Source: Galeruca laticollis (taxonomy: Eukaryota; Arthropoda; Insecta; Coleoptera; Chrysomelidae). From it: a stretch of DNA of 64,000 nt. Under the pieces are notes generated by a model. That model made no database searches. It was not told where the DNA came from and saw only the letters and a list, made by a program, of their open reading frames with translations. A program made the position numbers and the translations under genes. Each line of letters starts with the position of its first letter. Positions within the stretch are counted from its first letter, which is position 1. Where the stretch lies: positions 20,023,114 through 20,087,113 of the forward strand of contig OY998179.1 in assembly GCA_963921935.1 (NCBI GenBank). Direction: 5' to 3'. This document shows, one piece after another, positions 11,391-24,870 of the stretch.

Positions 11391-11990
11391 TCTCCACCTT
11401 CCCGTTCCAACATATCATCTACAACCGTGCTGAAATGTTTTATTATTTTGGTGTTTTTGCGTTTAAAAAGAAATTAATTCATATCGCCAGCAATACATAC
11501 AGTAAAGATCTCTCTACCTATTTGGAATGTAAAATTAATTGAGCAATGGAAATATGTAGACCATAAAAATTACCACAATTTCATTCTGAGAATGACTTAG
11601 ATGATTTTAAAAAGTTGACTGTCTTCGTCTTATATGTATGTTTCATTATAATTGTTTTTAAAGAAACCAAAATGGATATGTTAAAGTAGCTGGTGAGTTT
11701 TTCAATTTTAAGCTTTGTAATATAAAAAAAATAGGGATATTTAACTTATGTTTGGTGTAAACTCTCAATTTTATATTTTCAACCTTGATTAAATAATGTT
11801 AATATCATCTTTAAATAAAAATAAGAAACGTTTTTATTATTGTAAGGTATTGTTGCAGATTGTCTTATAACGAAATTGTAATAGAACATTCATTGTGTGT
11901 ATTATATGAATAGCCCTGATGATGAACCTAAATAAAGGATTCGAAACGTTGGAAGAAAAAAAGAAAAGCTTTTGAAGTTTTATTTCTTAT
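11391..11990 (+). other. PLE 3' untranslated region
   Basis: Non-coding tail following the GIY-YIG fragment. It ends with a conserved block containing CCTGATGATGAACC and GGATTCGAAACG, described separately as a hammerhead-like motif, followed by an A/G-rich run at 11,950-11,970. Confidence 0.55.
11916..11947 (+). ncRNA. Hammerhead-ribozyme-like core in PLE tail (degenerate)
   Basis: CTGATGA (11,916-11,922), one extra base, GAACC paired with GG-A-TTC (one bulged A), then GAAAC (11,943-11,947). CUGANGA-stem II-GAAAC is the hammerhead catalytic core, known from PLEs in many animals. I could not find a good stem I partner or cleavage triplet upstream, so this is a relic or an incomplete motif. 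Confidence 0.45.
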
Positions 11991-12178
11991 AACAGGTGTA
12001 GTAGAAAATCGAAATTTATATTTCATATAGCACCTCGTATTTTATGAAATTATATTCATTTTTATTTAATACGACTAATACAGTCGCATTTATCTGAGGT
12101 GTTGGTTCGCAACTGAAAGTGAAGATGGCGCCAACTGACTACTTCTCGCTTGTGTAACTACACGAACCAAAAGAGGTT

Positions 12179-12266
12179 GTCGGAGGGTGTAATCTTCAGT
12201 TCGGATTAGAGATTCTGAACTGGAAGGCATTACGGCACTCTTGAAGAGACCCAAGAAGGTCGAAAC
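12179..12266 (+). ncRNA. Type I hammerhead-ribozyme-like motif, unit 1
   Basis: Cleavage-type triplet GTC at 12,179-12,181; a long stem I formed by GTG, TAAT, CTTC, AGTTC (12,187-12,202) pairing with GAACT, GAAG, ATTA, CAC (12,217-12,238); core TTGAAGA at 12,241-12,247; stem II GACC/GGTC with loop CAAGAA (12,248-12,261); then GAAAC at 12,262-12,266. Stem III would be very short, as in PLE and retrozyme hammerheads. The core should read CUGANGA: position C3 is U here, which should weaken or abolish cleavage because C3 pairs with G8. Fold drawn by eye. Confidence 0.6.
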
Positions 12267-12652
12267 GCGTAAGTGTACTATGCTCTTCCGCTATCAGTTG
12301 CGAATCACCACAGATGTCCGTATCGGCAAAATGGCCGATCGACGTCACGGTTTTCGAAGGGGATGTAATTCAATATTCTGCGTGGTATTAGCCAGGAATG
12401 TAGTTGTTTTGCCCTTCGAAGAACGGTCAGGCCAATAAGTCGAAATTATTGAAATTTCGACTAAAACAGGTGTAGTAGAAAATCGAAATTTATATTTCAT
12501 ATAGCACCTCGTATTTTATGAAATTATATTCATTTTTATTTAATACGACTAATACGGTCGCACTTATCTGAGGTGTTGGTTCGCAACTGAAAGTGAAGAT
12601 GGCGCCAACTGACTACTTCTCGCTTGTGTAACTACACGAACCAAGAGAGGTT

Positions 12653-12740
12653 GTCGGAGGGTGTAATCTTCAGTTCGGATTAGAGATTCTGAACTGGATG
12701 GCATTACGGCACTATTGAAGAGACCCAAGAAGGTCGAAAC
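12653..12740 (+). ncRNA. Type I hammerhead-ribozyme-like motif, unit 2
   Basis: Same architecture exactly 474 bp downstream: GTC 12,653-12,655, TTGAAGA 12,715-12,721, GACC CAAGAA GGTC, GAAAC 12,736-12,740. Differences from unit 1 include the base before the core (A instead of C) and GATG instead of GAAG in stem I, which breaks one pair. C3 is again U. Confidence 0.58.
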
Positions 12741-13005
12741 GCGTAAGTGTACTATGCTCTTCCGCTATCAGTTGCGAATCACCACAGATGTCCGTATCGG
12801 CAAAATGGCCGATCGACGTCACGGTTTTCGAAGGGGATGTAATTCAATATTCTGCGTGGTATTAGCCAGGAATGTAGTTGTTTTGCCCTTCGAAGAACGG
12901 TCAGGCCAATAAGTCGAAATTATTGAAATTTCGACTAAAACAGGTGTAGTAGAAAATCGAAATTTATATTTCATATAGCACCTCGTATTTTATGAAATTA
13001 TATTC

Positions 13006-15115
<2,110 letters not shown>

Positions 15116-15387
15116 TTGAATAAAAAAAAGTATTGGCTTCTACTTCCTCTTATTTAAGTATTTTCTTAGTATAAATTGAATAAAAGGTCAGTGACTACTT
15201 CATGTAAAAGGGATTACTTATGGCCATGAGCAAACTCTTCTGGTTTGAAGTAATAACTTAAAATATAAGGATTTTTCCAGTACTGGCTTATTTTTATTTG
15301 AATAAAAATAAGATCTGTCTTAAATTAGTAAGTTATAACTTGACGATTTTTAAGGTACCTATAAAGCATCCTTTTTTCCTACGGTAG

Positions 15388-16431
15388 TTGCTAGTGTTAA
15401 ACATGGTGGACTTCATAAATGTTCGTAACAGGAAGAACTATAGGAAGAGAAGAAGCATCAGCCCAAGCAAATCTAAGCTCTTGTTGCGTTTTGAAAGTGA
15501 AAGTGTAGACTATATTTCAGATTATTTTTTACCAGAGAAAGATGAATCCGCAGGAGGTGCACTTGCATCTCGGCAAAAGATGGAGATATTCCTACGATAT
15601 GTTAGTGATACCGGATTTCAAACAGGTATTGGTGAAGATTTTGGCGTTCATCATACTACAGTATGCAAAACCATAAGTAAAGTAGCTGATTGTATATTAG
15701 AAAAGGCCCACCATTGGATAAAATTTCCATCTAATCTAGATGCCACGGAAGAAGCAAGAATTAAATGGTCGAATCGATTCCAAATTCCTACAGTCATTGG
15801 TGCTGTAGATTGCACTCATGTTCAAATTAAAAAACCACCAGAATTAGGCGATGATTTTATTAACAGAAAAGGATTTGCTAGCATAAATGTGCAAGTAACT
15901 TGTAATGTTAACGAATTGATTACAAGTGTAGACGCTCAATGGCCTGGAAATGTTCATGATTCCAGAATTTGGAAACAAAGTTCCGTATAGGAAAATGTGG
16001 CAAGATTTCGGGGTAATTTCTGCCTTATCGGAGATAGTGGATATGGAATTGCTCCTTGGCTATTAACACCTTTTAAAAATCCTCAAAACCGAATTGAAGA
16101 ATTATTCAATATCACTCACTCCAAGGAAAGAGTTGTAATTGAGAGAGTTTTTGGACAAGTAAAGCAAAGGTTTCCCATTCTAGGACACAAGGTTAAAACA
16201 TCTTTGTCAAAAGTTCCAAAAATTATTGTTTGCTGTGCTGTTTTACATAACATTAGCAGGCATTTACGAGATGATTTTGAGTTTGCATTAGATAAAATGG
16301 AAAGTCCTGGAGACTCCGATTACGTGTGTGATGAAGCTGAAAATAGTACTACTATCCGTCAGAGAGGCACTGAGAAACGTTAAGCAATACTGGAGACAAT
16401 GTTCGGTGATAATATTTAAATACTAACCCAA
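15388..16431 (+). pseudogene. PIF/Harbinger DDE transposase, copy 1 (one Tyr-to-stop change plus a late TAA)
   Basis: An endonuclease-like nuclease of the DDE_Tnp_4 type that excises and inserts the element. Seen in order: a helix-turn-helix-like segment (GEDFGVHHTTVCKTISKV), first catalytic Asp in GAVDCTHVQIKKP, DFINRKGFASINVQ, WPGNVHDSRIW, second Asp in LIGDSGYGIAPWLLTPF, and Glu in ERVFGQVKQRFP, followed by VCCAVLHN. The frame is interrupted only by TAG at 15,988-15,990, where copy 2 reads TAT (Tyr), and by a TAA at 16,381-16,383, where copy 2 continues (CAA) for 15 codons. So it is very nearly intact. Start ATG chosen at 15,388 or 15,403 (MVDFINVRNRKN); not resolved. Confidence 0.88.
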
Positions 16432-16670
16432 GTTAAAGCTGGATGTTAAATGTAGACTGTCATACTCAGTGTGTTTAAATAAAGCAGTTTTCTGATTTTT
16501 ATAATTATTTCATTAACAATTTTCCGTTTGTTTTTGTATTTTATTAAATTACAAAGTGCAAACACAAAATTTTATTACACAAAGTTCCTAATGTAAAAAC
16601 TAACATAGGTAATATATACAAAACAGAAATGCATATTTTTTAGTTACAGGTTTGACAGGTTTCTGATTCA

Positions 16671-17369
16671 CTACAAGTCTATATATTCTCGTAATTCTGA
16701 TGGAATGCCGCTTGAACTTCCCTCTTGTCTCCCGAAGTTACTTTCGGGATCATGGTTTGGCTGATTTGTCAGTCTGTCTATCATGAGTTGTTCTTTTTTG
16801 GCTTGCAATCTAGCGAGATTTAATTGCTCAAGTAGAACAAGGCGTTGCAGTTCTTGCGGTGACAAGTTTTTTGTTTCTTCAGTTTCTTGTTTCATTGTTT
16901 TCTGTGGCCGCTTTTGTACAATACTTGTAGGTGAAGGTAATAACTGTGTATCCATATTAATTTCCGTAGAATTGTGTGGAGTATTTCCTTTATCATTCTC
17001 TGTTCCAATAGAACATGTACCAGGGATTTTTACAAAAACAGAATTTTTTTCATAATTCAAAAGTTTTAAAAACTCTTCTTCCCATTCTTGTAGTTTAATT
17101 TTTTTGTTCCCGGTTAGATTTTTATCAGTTTTTTTCTTCACGTCTGTTTTCATATTATTGAGGATTTTTTTCAACTTTTCAACAGTAGTATTTGTGCCAG
17201 ACATTTTGATAAATTCGTCTTTGAGATCTTTCCATGCCTTTTCTTTAGCTTGAACAATAGTAGGAATCATTGATTTATTCAAAAGAACCTTATACTTTTT
17301 TAGCAACTTGACAAACATAAGTCTGTAACCGCACATTTTTACCGGCAATTCTTCCTCACTCGAAGACAT
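16671..17369 (-). CDS. PIF/Harbinger MADF/Myb-like DNA-binding accessory protein, copy 1
   Basis: An intact 232-codon frame starting MSSSEEELPVKMCGYRLMF. The N-terminal half (residues about 15-105) is basic and helical with regularly spaced Trp (AWKDLKDEF, LQEWEEEF), as in MADF/Myb-SANT-like regulators. The C-terminal part is Gln/Glu-rich and coiled-coil-like (LQRLVLLEQLNLARLQAKKEQLM). In PIF/Harbinger elements this second protein binds transposon ends and helps bring the transposase into the nucleus. It runs convergently to the transposase with about 240 bp between the stops. It is the least damaged of the Harbinger frames here and could still be translated, though no promoter evidence is seen. 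Confidence 0.8.
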   Translation of the reverse strand: MSSSEEELPVKMCGYRLMFVKLLKKYKVLLNKSMIPTIVQAKEKAWKDLKDEFIKMSGTNTTVEKLKKILNNMKTDVKKKTDKNLTGNKKIKLQEWEEEFLKLLNYEKNSVFVKIPGTCSIGTENDKGNTPHNSTEINMDTQLLPSPTSIVQKRPQKTMKQETEETKNLSPQELQRLVLLEQLNLARLQAKKEQLMIDRLTNQPNHDPESNFGRQEGSSSGIPSELREYIDL

Positions 17370-17669
17370 GATTGCGACGAATAGACCTATACAACGCTTA
17401 AACTTGAAAACAAATGCTTACTTGCGGTTGCACACATGTCACGACTTGTTTAGTATGAATGTTTGTTTACGCAACGAAAAAAGTAAACACTTGTAAATAT
17501 AAGTAAGTACTTATAAGTAATCACTCAAAATTCAAAAGATTTTTCCAGTATTTACTTTCGAGAGAGTTCTAGTTTTTATTCAAATAAAAATAAGTATTAG
17601 CTTCTACTTAGAAGTTTTAGCTTTTTCTTATAAGTTATGACTTGCAAGTAAATACTTTTTTTTATTCAA

Positions 17670-19541
17670 TAGACTCATTGTATAACTATCTCCATTTGAA
17701 ACACAGCCGAGTTGAATGAGACTAGGATATGCAGATCGATCCTATAAACGCTGTCAGCTTAAGCGACCTGTTAAGCCATCAGATGCGTAGCGGGCTGTGT
17801 ACCTTCGATCTTAGAGTTAGAAATAAAATTTAAATAATAACATTTAAGAATAAACTTAGTGGTCGATCCACCAACCCGATATTGTGAATTCCTTAAAGAC
17901 ATTGTCGAATATCTCATCAGACAGTAAAAATAGAAAATATACAATTCAATCTCAGTTCAAAAGTAGCAAAGTAGTTGGTAACATATCTAAACCAAGGCCC
18001 TAAAATATAAGAAGAGGACTGGTTTGCCATAAGCGCATGACAGCCTACAGATATAAAATAACAAACCTACTTGTACACAGATATCAAAGTGCCACATCAA
18101 AAGGACAATTAAAATGCCCCCTACAAGACAATATGGGCAGTGTCTGTCAACCTGGGAATACGACTTTGCAAGGATACTATGATGCAGGTTTTATGTCCAG
18201 AAAATCAAACAATAGAAGGATAACACAAACAAAGGTAACACATTATAACCAACGATACATAATAATAGATATTTTTTTTTATTATATTTCAAATTGAACT
18301 TCGTTAACTGGCGTGGACATTCAACTAAATAAATAATCTTAATTTGACAACATTAATGTCGAAATTAATAATTTATTATGTACAAATTTACAAGAATGGT
18401 ACAAAGTTATGAATGTTTGAACTTCGGTGGTTTCAGATCAGAAGGCACGTTATGTTTGACTTAATGGGTACTCACTTGTCTCCTATAGCGACTAAGTAGC
18501 TATATGTTAGACTTAGTATCTCTGATTGTTTGAATTTGAGTTGAGTAACTTCGATATGTAACGACGACTCGATGAATTTGAGTGTTGAACTCGATTCAGT
18601 GTTGAACTAATTGAGTGATGAACTCGAAAACTAATTAAGAAACGACGTGTTTGACTTAATAGCCGTGAAACGATGTGTTTCGACTTTGAATTATACTTAG
18701 AACTTGAGTTTCGACTTTGTTGCACAACTTAAAGAACCGATTCACTATTCAACCAACTGACTTGTTAATAATGTAACCGATAACTTACTATCTGATTGCG
18801 TAACTATGTGATAACTGCTTGACTAAGTTTGAATGCTTCTTGTATGAGTGTCGAACTCACTTCGTTGAGTATTGAGCCGAGTTAGGAACTGAGTTATGAA
18901 CTGATTTCTTAAAGTTTTAAGACGTGTTAAATAGGAATCTGCAAGGGGCGTGTTTACACGTGGATTGGGTTGACTAAAAGGAAATAAACATTTCCTATTG
19001 GCCAGTACCATTTGACTTGCCGGAATCATCAACAAGAATCAACAATGGACGCCTCCAATAGATATTTCAATTTCTATTGAACATTCAAAAAGCGAGACCT
19101 TTCTATTGTAACCTTTTACTCAGAAAGGCTATTCACACATTTATTACTAACCTTCCGACCATCTGCCATAAAATTTCACATACAACGTGACGATTTTAGT
19201 TTTGTTCCAAGTAATAACATTTTAGGGCTTTTACAACACAATAAATAATAGTGTGAAATGTGACATATTCCTAAGTTTTTAACTATAGGATTTCAAACAC
19301 AATGCGACAATATGTCTTTCACGAATTCCAAAATATGTTATTCCATTGCTCTAACAATACTATTTTACAAATAATAATGAAGTTTTTAACAAAGAAAATA
19401 AAGTGAATCTACCCTTTGAATTTACAACAACACCGAAAGAATACAAAAAGATCTAACAAATACATTTTTATAATGCTAGCAAACGAACCGAATTTACGCC
19501 TTAAATTGTATACAATGGCGACAAGAAGAAAAATGAGCATC
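17670..19541. other. Spacer between Harbinger copy 1 and solo LTR, with degenerate repeats
   Basis: No domain recognised. At about 18,500-18,930 there are many diffuse variants of TTGAACTCGA / TTGAGT / CGACTTTG, giving Ser/Asn/Arg-rich artefact frames on the minus strand (18,513-18,725). This looks like a decayed short tandem repeat rather than a gene. Confidence 0.45.
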
Positions 19542-19545
19542 ATAT

Positions 19546-20065
19546 TGTTACGAAACAGCAGAGTGGTATAGTCCCTGAATCCGACTCTGTCTAAGCCATG
19601 TATAAAAGTTAAAATTATGGCGGATGCGCAGGGATTTATTAGAACTGTTAACGATTGGGACTATCTTATCTAGACATTGTTTTTGTGACCAGTCTTATCT
19701 GGAAAATTCCGGAGCCAATTGTTTTTGTGTAAGCTGCAATCTAGAATTATCTAGTAAAAAAGGCACTAATATATAAAGAACCGACCAGTGAGAGAGTTTC
19801 AATTTATAATTTGACATCGTGAGATAAACAGTAAATAAGTGAATAAAAAGTGATCTCGTGATAGAAATAGCGAACAGTAAAGTGTTGACATAAATTAATA
19901 ATTAAGGTTGTGTGTATATATATTAAATTTAAGTGAATAGTTGAGTGTATATAAATTAAGTGTTAGTGAGTAGTGTAGTGAATAAATAAATTAAGTGAAC
20001 CTACCGTGTGGATGAATTTATCCCACCCTGAATAAAACGTTTTAATAAATAAGAAAAACATTACA
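19546..20065 (+). mobile_element. Solo LTR, 520 bp, TSD ATAT
   Basis: Starts TGTTACGAAAC and ends AAAACATTACA, i.e. TG...CA ends with short inverted TGTTA/TTACA (near-complement) termini. It is flanked by the perfect 4-bp duplication ATAT at 19,542-19,545 and 20,066-20,069. Within it are TATAAAG (about 19,772) and an AATAAA-containing tail. A second, truncated and inverted copy of the same family is at 44,155-44,555. A 4- to 5-bp TSD and these ends suit Ty3/gypsy-type elements. The internal region has been lost, most likely by LTR-LTR recombination. Confidence 0.85.
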
Positions 20066-20069
20066 ATAT

Positions 20070-20672
20070 GTACAAATATCTTTTTTAAAAGTACCGTAAT
20101 CTATAAAATTCAAGATTTCCTAATCTTGAACATTATCTTTTTCGGAAGCAATTAGAACCAATAGCGAGTACAGGGTGTGGGGAATAAAACAAGATGTGTT
20201 ATGTTGTTGAATTGTGAAATTATGATTATAATTAAAAGATATTATGTATTATTAGTAAGTAACTTTAATGTTGAAAAATTAACGTTACAACTGTGCGTAA
20301 TAAGTGAAAATCTTCTGCGCATCTTGAATTTATTCCCTAGGAGTGGATGTGAGTGAGAGAAAAGATTGGAGTAGTAAAATCGGCAGAGTGATCTAACTGC
20401 TTCTAAAAGCAATAAACTGTGACAATGTTGTCAAAATTTATTGATCTTTACCGCTCTCTGACCGGTAACAAATATCTTGTTGAAAAAACAAATAACTTGT
20501 TGCTTTTTGACGGAACTTCAATATTATGTTGAATAACATTGTTGATAACAACGTTGAGTGACAAGTGTGGACGGGCTTTTAAATGCAATCCACTGGCCGA
20601 AATTACGAATTACAAATCAAAATTAAAAAAAATCATGTTTAACTTAAAATATCTCTATAAATATTGTGTCTA
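20070..20672. other. Spacer, with a short dispersed repeat
   Basis: At about 20,345-20,422 the block GAGAAAAGATTGGAGTAGTA / AAATCGGCAGAGTGATCT / AGCAATAAACTGTG is shared with 60,780-60,840. Otherwise nothing recognised. Confidence 0.5.
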
Positions 20673-20972
20673 TTGAATAAAAAAAAGTATTAACTTGCAA
20701 GTGATAACTTATAAGAAAAAGGTAAAACTTCTAAGTAGAAGCTAATACTTATTTTTATTTGAATAAAAACTAGAACTCTCTCGAAAGTAAATACTGGAAA
20801 AATCTTTTGAATTTTGAGTGATTACTTATAAGTACTTACTTATATTTACAAGTGTTTACTTTTTTCGTTGCGTAAACAAACATTCATACTAAACAAGTCC
20901 TGACATGTGTGCAACCGCAAGTAAGCATTTGTTTTCAAGTTTAATCGTTGTATAGGTCCATTCGTCGCAATC

Positions 20973-21669
20973 ATGTCTTCGAGTGAGGAAGAATTGCCGG
21001 TAAAAATGTGCGGTTACAGACTGTTTGTCAAATTGCTAAAAAAAGTATAAGGTTCTTTTGAATAAATCAATGATTCCTACTATTGTTCAAGCTAAAGAAA
21101 AGGCATGGAAAGATCTCAAAGACGAATTTATCAAAATTTCTGGCACAAATACTACTATTGAAAAGTTGAATAAAATCCTCAATAATATGAAAACAGACGT
21201 GAAGAAAAAAACTGATAAAAATCTAACTGGGAACAAAAAACTTAAACTACAAGAATGGGAAGAAGAGTTTTTAAAACTTTTGAATTATGAAAAAAATCCA
21301 GTTTTAGTAAAAATTCCTGGTGCATGTTCTATTGGAACAGAGAATGATGAAGGAAATACTCCACACAATTCTACGGAAATTAATATGGATACACAGTTAT
21401 TGCCTTCACCTACAAGCATTGTACAAAAGCAGCCACAGAAAAGAATGAAACAAGAAACTGAAGAAACAAAAAACTTGTCAACGCAAGAACTGCAACGCCT
21501 TGTTCTACTTGAGCAATTAAATCTCGCTAGATTGCAAGCCAAAAAAGAACAACTCATGATAGACAGACTGACAAATCAGCCAAACCATGATCCCGAAAGT
21601 AACTTAGGGAGACAAGAGGGAAGTTCAAGCGGCATTCTATCAGAATTACGAGAATATATAGACTTGTAG
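20973..21669 (+). pseudogene. MADF/Myb-like Harbinger protein, copy 2
   Basis: Starts at the same ATG context (MSSSEEELPVKMCGYR) but differs from copy 1 by a 3-base loss (CTTATG to CTG) and one extra A in the run before GTATAAGG near 21,047, which shifts the frame. The downstream 203 codons (21,058-21,669) are open and match copy 1 closely, with substitutions such as K/N and V/I. The protein is therefore broken near residue 28. Confidence 0.8.
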
Positions 21670-21916
21670 TGAATCAGAAACCTGTCAAACCTGTAACTAA
21701 AAAATATGCATTTCTGTTTTGTATATATTATATGTTAGTTTTTACATTAGGAACTTTGTGTAATAAAATTTTGTGTTTGCACTTTGTAATTTAATAAAAT
21801 ACAAAAAAACGGGAAATTGTTAATGAAATAATTATAAAAATCAGAAAACTGCTTTATTTAAACACACTCAGTATGACAGTCTACATTTAACATCCAGCTT
21901 TAACTTGGGTTAGTAT

Positions 21917-22940
21917 TTAAATATTATCACCGAACATTGTCTCCAGTATTGCTTGACGTTTCTCAGTGCCTCTCTGATGGATAGTAGTAATATTTTCAGC
22001 TTTATCACACACGTAATCGGAGTCTCCAGGACTTTCCATTTCATCTAATGCAAACTCAAAATCATCTCGTAAATGCTTGCTAATGTTATGTAAAACAGCA
22101 CAGCAAACGATAATTTTTGGAACTTTTGACAAATATATTTTAACCTTGTGTCCTAGAATAGGAAACCTTTGCTTTACTTGCCCAAAAACTCTCTCAATTA
22201 CAACTCTTTCCTTGGAGTGAGTGATATTGAATAATTCTTCAATTCGGTTTTGAGGATTTTTAAAAGGTGTTAATAGCCAAGGAGCAATTCCATATCCCCA
22301 TATCTCCGAGAAGGCAGAAATTACCCCGAAATCTTGCCACATTTTCATATACGGAACTTTGTTTCCAAAATCTGGAATCGTGAACACTTCCAGGCCATTG
22401 AGCTCACACTTGTAATCAATTCATTAACATCACAAGTGACTTGCACATTTATGCTAGCAACTCCTTTTCTGTTAATAAAATTATCGCCAAATTCTGGTGG
22501 TTTTTTAATTTGAACATGAGTGCAATCCACAGCACCAATGACTGTAGGAATTTGGAATAGATTCGGCCATTTAATTCTTGCTTCTTCCGTGGCATCTAGA
22601 TTAGATGGAAATTTTATCCAATGGTGGGCCTTTTCTAATATACAATCAGCTACTTTACTTATGGTTTTGCATACTGTAGTATGATGAACGCCAAAATCTT
22701 CACCAATACCTGTTTGAAATCCGGTATCACTAACATATCGTAGGAATATCTCCATCTTTTGCCGAGATGCAAGTGCACCTCCTGCGGATTCATCTTTCTA
22801 TGGTAAAAAATAATCCGAAATATAGTCTACACTTCCACTTTCAAAACGCAACAAGAGCTTAGATTTGCTTGGGCTGATGCTTCTTCTCTTCCTATAGTTC
22901 TTCCTGTTACGAACATTTATGAAGTCCACCATGTTTAACA
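21917..22940 (-). pseudogene. PIF/Harbinger transposase, copy 2
   Basis: Homologous along its length to copy 1. Breaks seen against copy 1: Glu to stop (CAGAG to CATAG, about 22,798) before the KDESAGG segment; a one-base deletion in the VDAQWPGNVHDSR region (about 22,410); and a one-base insertion in the GDSGYG motif (about 22,303) that destroys the second catalytic Asp context. The last 15 codons (to MFGDNI) are open, and the position of the Tyr-to-stop change in copy 1 is Tyr here. The two copies thus decayed independently. Confidence 0.85.
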
Positions 22941-23185
22941 CTAGCAACTACCGTAGGTCAAGTTATAACTTACTAATTTAAGACAGATCTTATTTTTATT
23001 CAAATAAAAATAAGCCAGTACTGGAAAAATCCTTATATTTTAAGTAACTACTTCAAACCAGAAGAGTTTGCTTATGGCCATAAGTAATCCCTTTTACATG
23101 AAGTAGTCACTGACCTTTTATTCAATTTATACTAAGAAAATACTTAAATAAGAGGAAATAGAAGCCAATACATTTTTTTATTCAA

Positions 23186-24870
23186 TAGACCCATTGACTT
23201 TATCGTTATTAGAAGAGAGTACATTATTTATGTAAAAAGTAGAGGACAATCGAAGAATTGAGCCAGTGGCGTAGAATTTGGGAACGATGAACCATTCACT
23301 TGCCTCTGTCGTACGCCTCTGGTAGTAGCCAGAAACGTCTAATATAATTTAATATAGTGTATAGTGTCTACACTTCCTGCCAAATATGAAATGAATACGT
23401 AAAATAGGTTTAAAGTATTGAGCACAAACCTTTTTTAAATTTTTAAACAAAACACTATGTAACTCAGTAAGCAGTTACATTTTATTTAGATGTTTTGGGT
23501 TAAATCAGGATTCTATTGATAAATTATTTCCAATTAATAATGAATCACCCTGTATATTTATTTAAAAAGCACACTATCGGTAATAATGCAAAACTGATTC
23601 GGGAAACTTAAAATCATTTTCCCATTTATTTAAAAAATAGAACTCACTGTAATTTTTCTTTTAAAAAAAATCGATTCTCGAAATGAAATTTTGTCCGGTC
23701 GCAATTGTTCCTTCAATATATTTTCCTGCCACTCGATCTGAACTATACAAATATTACCTTCAAGCGTCTCTTTGGATATAAATTGCTGATCCATTAATAA
23801 TTCCTTCTGATACAAACTACTTTTTAATATAGTTCAACATTTGAACGCTCAGAATTAAATTCGCTCGAATGCTCCCATAATACTTAAACTCCTCGACCAT
23901 TCATTTCACTTTAAAAATCACATTTAAGTAATGGAGAAATATGTGCAAGGTGCACTATAAGGAGAGATGTAATATAAAGCGCAAGGACGTATACTCGTGG
24001 ATTTTAATGATGGGTACCAGCATGCTAGAACATGAGTACGTATACAATAAATCAATTATTCCTCTTAAGTGAACGAGCATATAAGTACAGGAACGGCTCC
24101 TAATGATCAAAACCGGCGAATGATAATTTTATTAGGGTTAAAAACTTTCGCTAATGCACTATATCTTCATTGTGAATGAATTTATGGCCAAAAACTTTCG
24201 TATTCTCTTAATATCATACCTGTCCACTTCATTCTCTTTCCTAAACTAAAATTACGACATCTTGCCATCGGTTTCCAATCGGTAGAATACGGATAAAAAA
24301 TTCGCATTGATTGCTGGATTTGATCTGTACATTGTTCGGCAAGTTTACCACGGTTTGTCATCACAAATCTTGACATGACAAATTTTTAGTAAGAGACCAG
24401 CCCTGCTTCTTAACCTCCATCAACGAGCATGTTAGTCTCTTAATAAATACGTTTTCTGTGAAGATTTTATACACCCATTACTCTTGTTAAAAGGCCATTT
24501 TAGAGATAACTTTTGAAATAAGTTGAAGTTATGATATATAATGCATCTACTTTTCGAAAATATTCTCTACACATGTACTAAATTTGCAATTATGTACATT
24601 TTGTAAATGAAAAGTGAATGCAGCTGTTATATCCTTGGTAATGAGATTAAAAAAAGTGTATTCTTTCTCAATTCGAAGTTGCGGAAGGCTGACAACATCA
24701 CATAAAGTATGTGGGACTCGCTGATGAAGAATTTTGTTATACGTCTTACAACTTGCATGGAAGAAACAAGTTATACAAACGGACTGGAAGCTGTCCACGA
24801 TAGTTCGCTTACATAAAAATCACAACCGTTAATGCACCAATCATCGAGGAATATCGCTCCTTAGTAAACC
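23186..24870. other. AT-rich spacer within duplication unit 1
   Basis: No domain recognised. Minus-strand frames at 23,630, 24,182 and 24,547 have no known motif; the last lies just upstream of an RT fragment and may be LINE debris. The same content is found 4,979 bp downstream (28,165-29,849). Confidence 0.4.

Larger units (their letters stand above)
15116..17669 (+). mobile_element. PIF/Harbinger transposon, copy 1
   Basis: Begins TTGAATAAAAAAAAGTATT (15,116) and ends with its inverted complement (17,669). Carries two convergent genes, a DDE transposase (plus) and a MADF/Myb-like protein (minus), the standard PIF/Harbinger layout. Three of the four ends seen in the two copies extend to GTCTATTGAATAAA, so the true end may lie a few bases further out; for that reason I do not assign the 3-bp target duplication. 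Subterminal regions hold many short repeats of AAGTA/TACTT type. Confidence 0.85.
20673..23185 (-). mobile_element. PIF/Harbinger transposon, copy 2 (inverted relative to copy 1)
   Basis: Same ends (TTGAATAAAAAAAAGTATT at 20,673; complement ending at 23,185) and the same two genes as copy 1, but reversed: MADF-like gene on plus, transposase on minus. With copy 1 it forms an inverted pair of about 2.5-kb arms around a 3-kb spacer. The terminal 216 bp (22,970-23,185) are duplicated again at 27,949-28,164 as part of the 4,979-bp tandem duplication. Confidence 0.85.

Noticed and set aside
12241..12912. Two identical 65-codon open frames as a small duplicated gene
   Set aside because: They are part of the 474-bp tandem unit, overlap the hammerhead-like core and start in it with a non-ATG codon. 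No domain. Identity follows from the repeat.
17740..17815. tRNA-like stretch with TGTTAAGCCATCAGATGC
   Set aside because: I could not pair an acceptor stem or find convincing A and B boxes.
18513..18725. Ser/Asn/Gln-rich minus-strand protein
   Set aside because: Composition follows diffuse short repeats of TTGAACTCGA type. No start context or domain.
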